DNA of 29,326 nucleotides from a virus, in IMG/VR virus record IMGVR_UViG_3300028920_002952, positions 1-29,326 of that record, one strand, 5' to 3'. The notes beneath the pieces are model-generated. The model was not told the DNA's origin and searched no databases. It saw only the letters and a list, made by a program, of their open reading frames with translations. Below are positions 15,239-21,561 of this stretch, one piece after another. The position numbers were made by a program, and so were the translations under genes. Position 1 is the stretch's first letter; each line of letters starts with the position of its first letter.

Positions 15239-15317
15239 GCGATAGGTTGGTCAATTTGCCCGGAGTCGGTGACCATGATCCAACTCAACTATCCGTTACG
15301 GGAACATCTCCTATCGC
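15239..15317. other. 79-base element closed by an 8-bp perfect stem
   Basis: GCGATAGG (15239-15246) pairs with CCTATCGC (15310-15317). Inside, GGTCA/TGACC, GTTGG/CCAAC and CCCG/CGGG can form competing stems. It is extra sequence not found in the other cassettes. I tested it as a tRNA on both strands: no T-arm or D-arm consensus. It may be a structured RNA or a binding site; no supported gene. Confidence 0.4.
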
Positions 15318-15324
15318 TTTGACA

Positions 15325-15753
15325 CTAATCCATTAAAGTATTGCACAGGGAGTCGGTTGCTGCTTTTCTCGAGCGAAACGAAAAACTCCACAGATCATTG
15401 TACCACATCGTACGCCCATGTTTGTCAAGATCACGCCAAACTTCTCCCAGTTCGCGCTTGCCAAATATGACAAGGTAACGTCCGGGTTCAGTTTTGCGGA
15501 ATCGGGGTTTGATACCAGTCGCTTCCCACTGCGAAAAGCAGAAGTCAAATCGGTTGGTTTCAGTAAGCCGGTCGCTCGGGCCGTACATGCCGTGTTTGAT
15601 CGGAACTTCAACACGCTCAGGCATTGTCTTCCAAGTTTTTGGTTTGCCTGTTACCCGATACTTGATCGGCATACCCTTTGAATCACGATACAGGGTCGAC
15701 CAAATTTCAACGTGGTAATCCAGCTTCTTAGCTTTCTCCAATGAAATTGCCAT
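15325..15753 (-). CDS. Small basic protein of unknown function
   Basis: 142 residues; not recognised. It begins MAISLEKAKKLDYHVEIWST and is rich in Arg, Lys and Trp. Strands (YHVEIWSTLY, RYLVIFGKREL) and an aromatic patch (MWYNDLWSFSF) are visible. The codons for RELGE contain a copy of the 11-base motif CGCGAACTGGG (15456-15446). The start at 15753 follows AAAAGGAGGATATC. Confidence 0.7.
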   Translation of the reverse strand: MAISLEKAKKLDYHVEIWSTLYRDSKGMPIKYRVTGKPKTWKTMPERVEVPIKHGMYGPSDRLTETNRFDFCFSQWEATGIKPRFRKTEPGRYLVIFGKRELGEVWRDLDKHGRTMWYNDLWSFSFRSRKAATDSLCNTLMD

Positions 15754-15861
15754 GATATCCTCCTTTTAGTTGATTTTTGCCTCACAGAAAGGTACAGGTC
15801 GCTTTAACCTATACCCTTTTGTGAAACGGGACCGGCATGCCAACCGGTCCCAGTTCGCGGG
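15754..15861 (-). promoter_or_regulatory. Intergenic hairpin cassette 13
   Basis: CGCGAACTGGG (15859-15849) runs into hairpin 1 at 15828-15851 (GGGACCGG/CCGGTCCC). Hairpin 2 at 15782-15824 has 18-base arms with two G-U pairs and one A-C. Leader: GGCAAAAATCAACTAAAAGG. Confidence 0.82.
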
Positions 15862-16017
15862 TTACTTTTTGGAATAGCTTTTGATCAGGTCTTTTCTGCG
15901 CCATTGCGCTTCACGTCGGTCGCAACCGGTATAAACGGGGCGTCCATTAACGAAAACGGCATAGGAATACTGATCGTCGCCCATGTACTTGCCAATCGTG
16001 ATTTTTGGCTTTGCCAT
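15862..16017 (-). CDS. Very small basic protein of unknown function
   Basis: 51 residues from the ATG at 16017, two bases after the upstream stop and preceded by GGATGGTAATT. It begins MAKPKITIGKYMGDDQYSYA. Strand-rich, then a basic helix (REAQWRRKDLIKSYSKK). One cysteine. Not recognised; coupled to the gene before it. Confidence 0.66.
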   Translation of the reverse strand: MAKPKITIGKYMGDDQYSYAVFVNGRPVYTGCDRREAQWRRKDLIKSYSKK

Positions 16018-16019
16018 AA

Positions 16020-16544
16020 TTACCATCCAATCTTTGCTTGATCCCACATTGCCGCTACAGGATCGCCCTTATGCGGTTTCTCCAACACGATAAATTCGTA
16101 CAGACTCATCATGTATTTGATAATGTGGTCGGTTTTGACATACTGGTCGATTTTACCATCAATCGCCACCACTGATCTTGACTTCGGTGCAATGGCGCTA
16201 ATCCGCCATTTTGCACCTTTCAACATATGACCATGAATCGCACAACCGGCACCGTTTGGATCCGGATTCGGGTTATACTCAAAAGAAGCATGCACCATAC
16301 CGTTTTCGGCCATCGGTGTGTGATTTTCGCCATAATGCCTTACTTCGCCAAAACCCAAATTGACATTCAGTATGCCACTGGAGATTTCGTCCCTTTTGGC
16401 ATATTCAATTTGGACTTTGGCAACGCCCCACTCGAACCGATATTCGCGGTTCATGTTTGTGTTGGTAGTCGGAAACTCTTTAACAGGGTATCGTCCAACC
16501 AAGTCAAGTAGTGCGTCGGTCAAAGCCATTTGATGCTTTTCCAT
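16020..16544 (-). CDS. Beta-rich protein of unknown function
   Basis: 174 residues; not recognised. Alternating strands are seen (YRFEWGVAKVQIEYAKRD, GILNVNLGFGEVRHYG, MVHASFEYNPNPDPNG, WRISAIAPKSRSVVAIDG). A helical tail (IIKYMMSLYEFIVLEKP) follows. The start at 16544 has AAAAGGGGGATAA, a slightly altered ribosome site. No catalytic signature. Confidence 0.7.
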   Translation of the reverse strand: MEKHQMALTDALLDLVGRYPVKEFPTTNTNMNREYRFEWGVAKVQIEYAKRDEISSGILNVNLGFGEVRHYGENHTPMAENGMVHASFEYNPNPDPNGAGCAIHGHMLKGAKWRISAIAPKSRSVVAIDGKIDQYVKTDHIIKYMMSLYEFIVLEKPHKGDPVAAMWDQAKIGW

Positions 16545-16708
16545 TTATCCCCCTTTTCAGTTGATTTTTGCCACACATCCAACAAAAGGTACACATCGGT
16601 TTTGACATATACCCTTTGTTGGATCGGCAAACGTAAGGTGCTTGCCAATCCCAGTTCGCGTTAGCTGTTGTTGAACGGGATCAACCAAGCAGTTGATCCC
16701 AGTTCGGG
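16545..16708 (-). promoter_or_regulatory. Intergenic hairpin cassette 14 with doubled first hairpin
   Basis: Two compact hairpins follow each other: 16677-16700 (GGGATCAAC/GTTGATCCC) and 16621-16651 (TTGCCAATCC with GGATCGGCAA), each preceded by a CGAACTGGG motif. Hairpin 2 (16577-16624) shows three G-U pairs over a 20-base arm and shares four bases with the second compact hairpin. Leader: GGCAAAAATCAACTGAAAAGG. It looks like a duplicated hairpin-1 unit. Confidence 0.8.
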
Positions 16709-17065
16709 TTACAAATAGCTGATCGTGAGTTCAAGATACCACATGCTCGGTCCGCTTTTGCCAATACGCTTGCGCTTGCAATCGTATTTGATGCGTGGTG
16801 CATCAGTTCGGTTGGAATTGTGCTTGCGCATCTTTCGCATGGGTACGCCCATCTTTCGGGCAACCTTTTTGACTTCGGACAAAGCCGTTTCAATATGCGG
16901 TTTGCGCTTCGTCTTAAAAATCACAAAGTAGCTGCTCTGGCCGTTTTTGCGTGGAATCGTGTTGAAACGTACGTTGCACTTGTCCCAGTTCGCGCCAGCA
17001 CTTTTGGTGCGCACTTTAATGCCCATTTCGTCCAGGATCCCATTTCTGATTGCTTTTGCTTCCAT
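16709..17065 (-). CDS. Strongly basic protein of unknown function
   Basis: 118 residues, very rich in Lys and Arg (KTKRKPHIETALSEVKKVARKMG, MRKMRKHNSNR, KYDCKRKRIGKSG). A nucleic-acid-binding role is likely from charge alone. Family not recognised. SAGANWDKCN is encoded across a copy of the CGCGAACTGGG motif, in a different frame from the copy in the 15325-15753 gene. The start at 17065 follows AAAAAGGAGAAGTAAA and the leader GGCAATCAACA. It is the first gene of the 7-17 kb series. Confidence 0.7.
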   Translation of the reverse strand: MEAKAIRNGILDEMGIKVRTKSAGANWDKCNVRFNTIPRKNGQSSYFVIFKTKRKPHIETALSEVKKVARKMGVPMRKMRKHNSNRTDAPRIKYDCKRKRIGKSGPSMWYLELTISYL

Positions 17066-17121
17066 TTTACTTCTCCTTTTTAAAAATGTTGATTGCCAGC
17101 GCCGCTTCCCAGTTCGCGGCG
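17066..17121 (-). promoter_or_regulatory. Leader cassette 15 before the 16709-17065 gene
   Basis: A compact GCCGC/GCGGC stem containing the CGAACTGGG motif, then TGGCAATCAACA and AAAAAGGAG. No long second hairpin. Confidence 0.55.
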
Positions 17122-17435
17122 AAAATTGAAAGCTTTGTTGACGTTTGACACACGCATGATCCCAGTTCGCGCTTGCAAGTGATCCCAGTTCGCGGGGGCA
17201 TTTTGCCCTATAGGAAATCCGGTTTGGGTCTTGACTGCATAATTGCGCCTAACTATGCCTAACTATGCCTAACTATGTATAATTATAGGTAATTATACCT
17301 AATTACATGCAGTTATACCTAATTATAGGCAATTTTTTACACAATCTATAACTATGCCTAATTATGCATAATTATAGGCAATTTTTTACCTATGGCTTAT
17401 TGTGTTAAAAAGCTTGTGCAATGCAACAAAAAACG
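17122..17435. repeat. AT-rich iteron-like array, no gene
   Basis: Three tandem copies of CCTAACTATG-like units lie at about 17247-17278, followed by interlocking TAATTATAGG, TTATACCTAATTA and GGCAATTTTTTAC units to about 17390. The last is repeated (CCTAATTATAGGCAATTTT and CATAATTATAGGCAATTTT). The first part (17122-17200) has two CCCAGTTCGCG copies. No gene or ribosome site is seen. The layout resembles iterons plus an AT-rich unwinding region, so it is a candidate origin. Confidence 0.55.
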
Positions 17436-17485
17436 AAAAAAGCACAAAGCCCCTTTGCACACAAAAGCATGCAAAGGGGCTTGTG
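17436..17485 (-). terminator. Rho-independent terminator ending the AT-rich gene block
   Basis: On the minus strand CACAAGCCCCTTTGCA, a ten-base loop, then TGCAAAGGGGCTTTGTG (one bulged base) and CTTTTTTCGTTTTTT. Long GC-cored stem and two T-runs. It lies directly after the stop of the 17486-17584 gene. Confidence 0.8.
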
Positions 17486-17584
17486 TTAAACTGGTAAAGG
17501 CAAATTTAATGTAAATGCAAAAAAACTATAAAACACAATAAAACTAATAAACATGCCATGAATAACACAAAAAGCTTTTAACAT
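17486..17584 (-). CDS. 32-residue hydrophobic peptide
   Basis: Too short for normal ORF calling. MLKAFCVIHGMFISFIV begins it and LNLPLPV ends it, and residues 11-25 are almost all hydrophobic or aromatic, so a membrane peptide is likely. Support: AAAGGGGCTTATA before the ATG (the same site type as its neighbours), a full hairpin cassette upstream (17627-17713), and a strong terminator right after the stop. It has the same length as the peptides at 10957-11055 and 18994-19092. Function unknown. Confidence 0.6.
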   Translation of the reverse strand: MLKAFCVIHGMFISFIVFYSFFAFTLNLPLPV

Positions 17585-17729
17585 TATAAGCCCCTTTCAT
17601 TTTAAAATTATGTGTCAAAAGTCAATGCCATATCAAAAGCCATAAGCACACAAAAAAACTTGCTTATGGCTTTTGATATGGCTTTGTGTCTTGTCAATAA
17701 AACAAGACACAAAAGCCTTTAAAAACTTG
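17585..17729 (-). promoter_or_regulatory. AT-rich hairpin cassette 16
   Basis: Hairpin 1 is at 17683-17713 (12-base arms TTTGTGTCTTGT/ACAAGACACAAA). Hairpin 2 has arms 17627-17648 and 17661-17682, a perfect 22-bp stem. The leader ATGAAAGGGGCTTATA runs to the ATG at 17584. Same order as in the GC-richer cassettes. Confidence 0.8.
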
Positions 17730-17897
17730 CTAACGTTTTAGCTTGTTCATTTGTTCAACTTTATCAATCAAACGTTTTTTTTCACGTTCAAGTGATTGTG
17801 TCAAAAATCGTTCAAACCTTTTGTTTTCATCATAACGAAAAAACTTGAACGGGTTTAAATGACTGTTTTGAAATGTCAAATCGTTTTCAAGATGCAT
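17730..17897 (-). CDS. Small basic protein of unknown function
   Basis: 55 residues from the ATG at 17897, which has AAAGGGGCTTGAAA in front; an earlier in-frame start lies within the leader. It begins MHLENDLTFQNSHLNPFKFF. The second half (RFERFLTQSLEREKKRLIDKV) is a charged amphipathic helix that could form a coiled coil. AT-rich codons. Not recognised. Confidence 0.62.
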   Translation of the reverse strand: MHLENDLTFQNSHLNPFKFFRYDENKRFERFLTQSLEREKKRLIDKVEQMNKLKR

Positions 17898-18029
17898 TTT
17901 CAAGCCCCTTTCATTAAGTTGATTGTGTACCATTTGCTAAGGGGCTTATAAGCCCCTTATAAGCCCCTTAGCAAATGCAAGGGGCTTGTGTGCATAACAC
18001 ACAAGCCCCTTTGCCTTTGATTGTGTCAA
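17898..18029 (-). promoter_or_regulatory. AT-rich hairpin cassette 17
   Basis: Hairpin 2 has arms 17931-17952 and 17956-17977, a perfect 22-bp stem with a three-base gap. Hairpin 1 spans 17979-18011 with 14-bp perfect arms (AAGGGGCTTGTGTG). Leader: ACACAATCAACTTAATGAAAGG. AAGGGGCTT words form both stems. Confidence 0.82.
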
Positions 18030-18320
18030 TTACTTGGTAGTTAAAACCTGTAACATAGAATCCAGAAATGTTAGTTCATTATGTGTTAATTTATTCAAGA
18101 TGGCTTGCAATTTGTTACAGTCATCTTGACTTATGATTTGACTGTCAAAATCAGACCAAAAGTCAATGATATCATCACTTGCAATGATATGCATTTCATT
18201 TTGAGCATTTTCAATTAGCAAAGCCAAATCATGCAAAGAAATGTCACACAATAAACTTGCCATTTTTGTGTTTGTTTCAATACGTTCTATTGCCTTTGGA
18301 TCAATTGCATTGTCTACCAT
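18030..18320 (-). CDS. Small acidic helical protein of unknown function
   Basis: 96 residues; not recognised. It begins MVDNAIDPKAIERIETNTKM. Mostly helical (LHDLALLIENAQNEMHII, DDCNKLQAILNKLTHNELTF), acidic, with no zinc site and no membrane span. The ATG at 18320 follows AAAGGGGCTTATAA and the leader CACAATCAACTTAATG, shared almost base for base with the 17730-17897 gene, so the two are expected to be regulated alike. Confidence 0.68.
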   Translation of the reverse strand: MVDNAIDPKAIERIETNTKMASLLCDISLHDLALLIENAQNEMHIIASDDIIDFWSDFDSQIISQDDCNKLQAILNKLTHNELTFLDSMLQVLTTK

Positions 18321-18464
18321 TTATAAGCCCCTTTCATTAAGTTGATTGTGTACCATTTGCAAAGGGGCTTATAAAAAGCCATAAAAGCCCCTTATAAGCC
18401 CCTTTGCAAATGCAAGGGGCTTGCATGCATAACACACAAGCCCCTTTGCCTTTGATTGTGTCAA
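18321..18464 (-). promoter_or_regulatory. AT-rich hairpin cassette 18
   Basis: Hairpin 2 has arms 18354-18374 and 18392-18412 (21 bp perfect, CATTTGCAAAGGGGCTTATAA). Hairpin 1 spans 18414-18446 with AAGGGGCTTG/CAAGCCCCTT. Near-duplicate of cassette 17 with a longer loop. Confidence 0.82.
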
Positions 18465-18872
18465 TTACTTGACAGGTTTAAACCAAAGTTTAACACGTTT
18501 TGACAATGGAAAAGTCTTTTTACGTGAAACGAAACCAGCAATGTATTTCAATTTACGCATATGCTTTGTGGCGGTTTCGACTTCATTGTACTTGTGAACG
18601 TGAAAAACTGGCTTTTTGCTTTCATTGTCTTTAATAGCTACAAAAAAGCCATTTTCGGCAATGCATGCGGCAACGTCAAAGCGGTTGTTCTTGCCTTGTT
18701 TTTCAACGTGCACCAATGGTTTCAAGCCATTAGTAAATGACTTTGCCATACTAAAAACTTCATTGACTTTCATATTGCTTGTCAATGGCTTGTATGACCA
18801 TTTACAATTGCCAGCGTTTAACGTTTCAATAAAGTAAGCCTTGGTTTCTTTGTTCATTTCATAAATTGCCAT
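18465..18872 (-). CDS. Basic protein of unknown function
   Basis: 135 residues from the ATG at 18872, chosen because GAAAGGAATGGAAAA precedes it; a longer frame would run through the upstream hairpins. It begins MAIYEMNKETKAYFIETLNA. Alternating strands and helices (DVAACIAENGFFVAIKDNES, KPVFHVHKYNEV, HMRKLKYIAGFV) with a basic tail (RKKTFPLSKRVKLWFKPVK). One could read a small nucleic-acid-binding fold, but no family is recognised. Confidence 0.68.
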   Translation of the reverse strand: MAIYEMNKETKAYFIETLNAGNCKWSYKPLTSNMKVNEVFSMAKSFTNGLKPLVHVEKQGKNNRFDVAACIAENGFFVAIKDNESKKPVFHVHKYNEVETATKHMRKLKYIAGFVSRKKTFPLSKRVKLWFKPVK

Positions 18873-18993
18873 TTTTCCATTCCTTTCAAATAAAGTTGTA
18901 TGATTGCCTTGTGTGAAACCATTTTCACACAATAAAAAGCTTGAAACGTTCAAGCCCTTTATTGTGTGCAAGGGGCTTACAAGCCCCTTGAAA
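18873..18993 (-). promoter_or_regulatory. AT-rich hairpin cassette 19
   Basis: Hairpin 1 is at 18969-18990 (CAAGGGGCTT/AAGCCCCTTG, two-base gap). Hairpin 2 is at 18926-18968 with CACACAATAAA/TTTATTGTGTG outside and GCTTGAA/TTCAAGC inside. Leader: GGCAATCATACAAC, then GAAAGG. Confidence 0.8.
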
Positions 18994-19092
18994 CTAAACA
19001 CACATTGAAAGCAAATAACTAACGGCTATAGTGCAAAAAGAATAATAAGGGAAAAGCCTAATTACCATAGAATGCTTTGTAAAGTTTTTCAT
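18994..19092 (-). CDS. 32-residue peptide, possibly membrane-associated
   Basis: Short frame: MKNFTKHSMVIRLFPYYS, then FCTIAVSYLLSMCV. A basic N-terminus precedes a hydrophobic stretch (about residues 13-32). Support: GAAAGGTTAAAAA before the ATG, a candidate promoter 40 bases upstream, and a hairpin cassette starting three bases after its stop, as for every other gene in this series. Most upstream minus-strand gene I can support. No recognised family. Confidence 0.55.
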   Translation of the reverse strand: MKNFTKHSMVIRLFPYYSFCTIAVSYLLSMCV

Positions 19093-19131
19093 TTTTTAAC
19101 CTTTCAAGTTATTGTGTTTTTATGTTCACTA

Positions 19132-19161
19132 ATTATATCGACACAATAAAGAAAAACTTAA
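19132..19161 (-). promoter_or_regulatory. Candidate promoter for the 19092 gene
   Basis: On the minus strand a perfect TATAAT (19137-19132), 18 bases after a weak TTAAGT (19161-19156). It lies about 40 bases upstream of the ATG. The -35 match is poor, so activator help or chance are both possible. Confidence 0.35.
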
Positions 19162-19180
19162 TCAAAAAAATTAAGTTTTT
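19152..19180. terminator. AT-rich hairpin with T-runs on both strands
   Basis: AAAAACTTAAT (19152-19162) pairs with ATTAAGTTTTT (19170-19180). A T-run follows the stem on either strand, so it could act as a weak bidirectional terminator. It overlaps the candidate promoter. Confidence 0.4.
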
Positions 19181-19187
19181 TCATATT

Positions 19188-19262
19188 CCTTTTTTTAAGC
19201 ACACAAAAAGCACAAAGCCCCTTGTGTGCTTAAAAAAAGGGGCTTGCACAAGGCAAGCCCCT
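19188..19262. promoter_or_regulatory. Orphan hairpin pair (cassette 20) with no gene attached
   Basis: A perfect 19-bp stem (19188-19206 with 19222-19240) is followed by AGGGGCTTGC/GCAAGCCCCT (19238-19262). On the plus strand the next bases, TGGCATTCAACTTTAAAAGG, copy the usual leader, but the ATG position is degraded (ATATTTC). This looks like a decayed or inverted cassette. Confidence 0.55.
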
Positions 19263-21561
19263 AATGGCATTCAACTTTAAAAGGAAAAGGATAATATTTC
19301 ACAATAAAAAGCACAAATTGTGCTTTTTCAAATGCACTTAGGTTATAACATTTTTAATGTGTTTACGCCATACAAGCCCCAAAAAAACACAAAGCCCCAT
19401 TGATTGAAACCAATGCACACAAGATGGACTTTTTTGTTACTACGCCATAAAGACACAATAACAAGCCCCTATTATAACCATATGCAAGGGAAAACGAAAA
19501 AAAACACGTTTTCACATTGTCAAGATTTTCAACTTGCACTTATAAGCCTTTGTTTATTTCTTTGCACCGCTTAGGTTATAGACAAGCGCCAAGGCTTTTT
19601 GACTAACATGCACTTTTGAAGTGATTGCATGATTTGCTTGAATAAACTTTATTACGGGCATAAAATAAAAAAGGAAAAGTGATTTAATTGCTTGAACGTC
19701 AAAGCCATATCAAAGGTTTGATTGTTTTATGCATGCTACACAATGGAATAAACACAATAGACAAGCCATGCACTTAACAATCTTGCCAATAACTTAGGTT
19801 AAAACGTTTTCCACAAAGCCCCTTGTATTTTTCACCGCGCCGTACTTTGCACCGTATAGACGGTTTATATCTATTTCAATATTGCATAGCCGTGTACATT
19901 TCCGGAATGTGTTAACGTAGGCACTTTGTATATTTTCAATGAACAAAAAAGGTTGTTTATGCTGGTTTGCACCGTTTGCAGCACAAGCCTTGCTTTTACC
20001 TTAAAAAAGCCAAAACACACAATTTTACTTTTGCCATACAATGAAACCGTATAGAGTCAAGGCTTTTCAGCGCCCCTTTTTCAAGGCTTGTCTACTTGCC
20101 TTTATTGTGTGCTATTTTTAAAAGATCAATTAGAACGGCAATTTTAACTTGCAAGGGGCTTGCCATTTATGCCGGTAATGTAAAAAGAAAATACAAGCTT
20201 TTTTTTCATTTTCTTGTCAAGCCCCTATTGTCAAGGCTTTGCAGTAATAAACACAATTAAAAATAGGTAATTGACACAATCACACAAGCCCCTTTGCAAA
20301 GCTTGAAACCACAAGACACAATTAAAATTGTGTAAAAATATACATTTTTTCACAATCAATGTATAATAATTGACACAATCACACAAGCCCCTTTGCAAAG
20401 CCATTGACGAAAAACGGCATAAAATTGACGAAAAACGGCATGCAAGCCCCTTTGCCTTGTATCAAAGCCCCTTGTATCAAAGCCCCTTGAAACGTCAAAA
20501 GCACACAATAGGACAAAGCACACAAGCCAGTTAAAAAGGTATATGTTTTTTGAACGTCAAAATGGCTGAAAATGAAAACAAGCCCCTTGAAACGTCAAAA
20601 GCTTGTCAAGCCCCTAAAATAAAGGCTTTGTGGCAATTTAACTTGATTGTGTCAAAATGGCTTTTTTATATGCCATTTAAAGCCCCTTAGAAGCTTATTT
20701 TCACGATTTATTTTTAAACCCATATACAGGTATTGACACAATACAGAACGTCGAAAATTGCATTTTGCAAAACACAATGAAAAAAGTACTCTGGAAAGTA
20801 AAGACGTTTTTCTCAATTGAGAAAATGCAAGGGGCTTTGTTCAACCGTTCGACACAATATAACATGCTAATAATAAACACAATTTGACACAATATAGAAG
20901 CTGAGAACAAAGTAAAGTATTGTGTGAGAAATTAAAGAGAAAAACGTTAAAAACTTGTGAGAAATTAAAGAGAAATTGTGTCAAAAATGTCCTATACGTT
21001 TGCACATTGCAAAAAACACCGTAGCATATTTTCAAGGCTTATATTGCAAATTGCAAACGTTATTCAAAAAACACAAGACAATTGAAACCGCTTCAAAAAA
21101 CATAACACAAGACACACAATCAAAGCCCCTTGTTTAACAGACACACAAGACACACAAGCCCCTTTTAACTGGTAACACACAAGACAAGACACACAAGACA
21201 AAGCCAGTTTAACAAGACACATTGAAACCATAAGACACAATCAAAGGAATAACAAAAGGGGCTTTTAACTGACAATGGGAAAAGCTTTTAATGTTAAACA
21301 CAATAATAAAACACAAGACAATAGAATCAAAGTATGTTCAAAAAACACAAGACAATTGAAAAGGAAAGTAGACACAATCAAAAAACATAATACAACTAAA
21401 CACAATCAAATTAAAAAAACAAAAGCCATTACAACCTAATAAACAAAACAAAAAAAACAAAAGCACACAAGAACACAAACGACATTGAAAAGGTATAACA
21501 AGACACACAAGAACATTGAAAGGTTGTAAACAATAGAATAATGAAAGTGAAAGGGTACTAA
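19263..21561. other. Gene-free AT-rich stretch built from repeated short words
   Basis: I find no gene with a start and ribosome site here. Words recur: AAGCCCCTT/AAGGGGCTT, TTGACACAAT, GAAACGTCAAAAGC, TTTGCACCG, CTTAGGTTA (at about 19337, 19570 and 19793), and ACACAAGACACA. Perfect direct repeats: 35 bp (20268-20302, 20367-20401), 18 bp (20403-20420, 20424-20441) and 20 bp (20923-20942, 20956-20975). The palindrome AAAAAGCACA/TGTGCTTTTT is at 19306-19328. From about 21050 to 21540 the plus strand is A- and C-rich with little G or T. On the minus strand 19797-20000 is open for 68 codons but has no good start. Possible roles: origin, DNA-binding array, or decayed small genes. Confidence 0.5.
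20268..20401. repeat. 35-bp perfect direct repeat
   Basis: Copies at 20268-20302 and 20367-20401 start TAATTGACACAATC and end CCTTTGCAAAGC. The 64 bases between them hold smaller palindromes. A reversed relative of the same phrase occurs after the stops of the 18030 and 18465 genes. Confidence 0.85.

Larger units (their letters stand above)
10942..17194. repeat. Dispersed 11-mer CCCAGTTCGCG, nine exact copies
   Basis: Plus-strand starts: 10942, 13856, 15446, 15849, 16650, 16984, 17108, 17161 and 17184; a CCCAGTTCGGG variant is at 16698. All nine are in the same orientation. Most lie just after a minus-strand stop codon and before hairpin 1, two lie inside genes in different frames, and the last two are 23 bases apart with GAT in front (GATCCCAGTTCGCG). 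Confidence 0.85.

Noticed and set aside
15239-15317. tRNA gene
   Set aside because: The 8-bp closing stem fits the size, but neither strand gives a T-arm or D-arm consensus.
19800-20040. A recoded gene with in-frame TAA and TGA codons read through
   Set aside because: Zinc-finger-like residues appear when stops are ignored, but all supported genes use TAA and TGA as stops, so recoding is not justified.
20562-20690. Plus-strand 42-codon frame beginning MAENENKPLETSK
   Set aside because: No ribosome site, and it is made largely of the region's repeated words, so protein-like appearance is probably chance.
20701-21035. Two minus-strand frames of 64-69 residues
   Set aside because: They overlap each other in different frames, include the 20-bp repeats, and lack ribosome sites.
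17436-21260. CRISPR array from repeated AAGCCCCTT words
   Set aside because: Spacing is irregular, both orientations are mixed, and most copies are hairpin arms; no repeat-spacer period.
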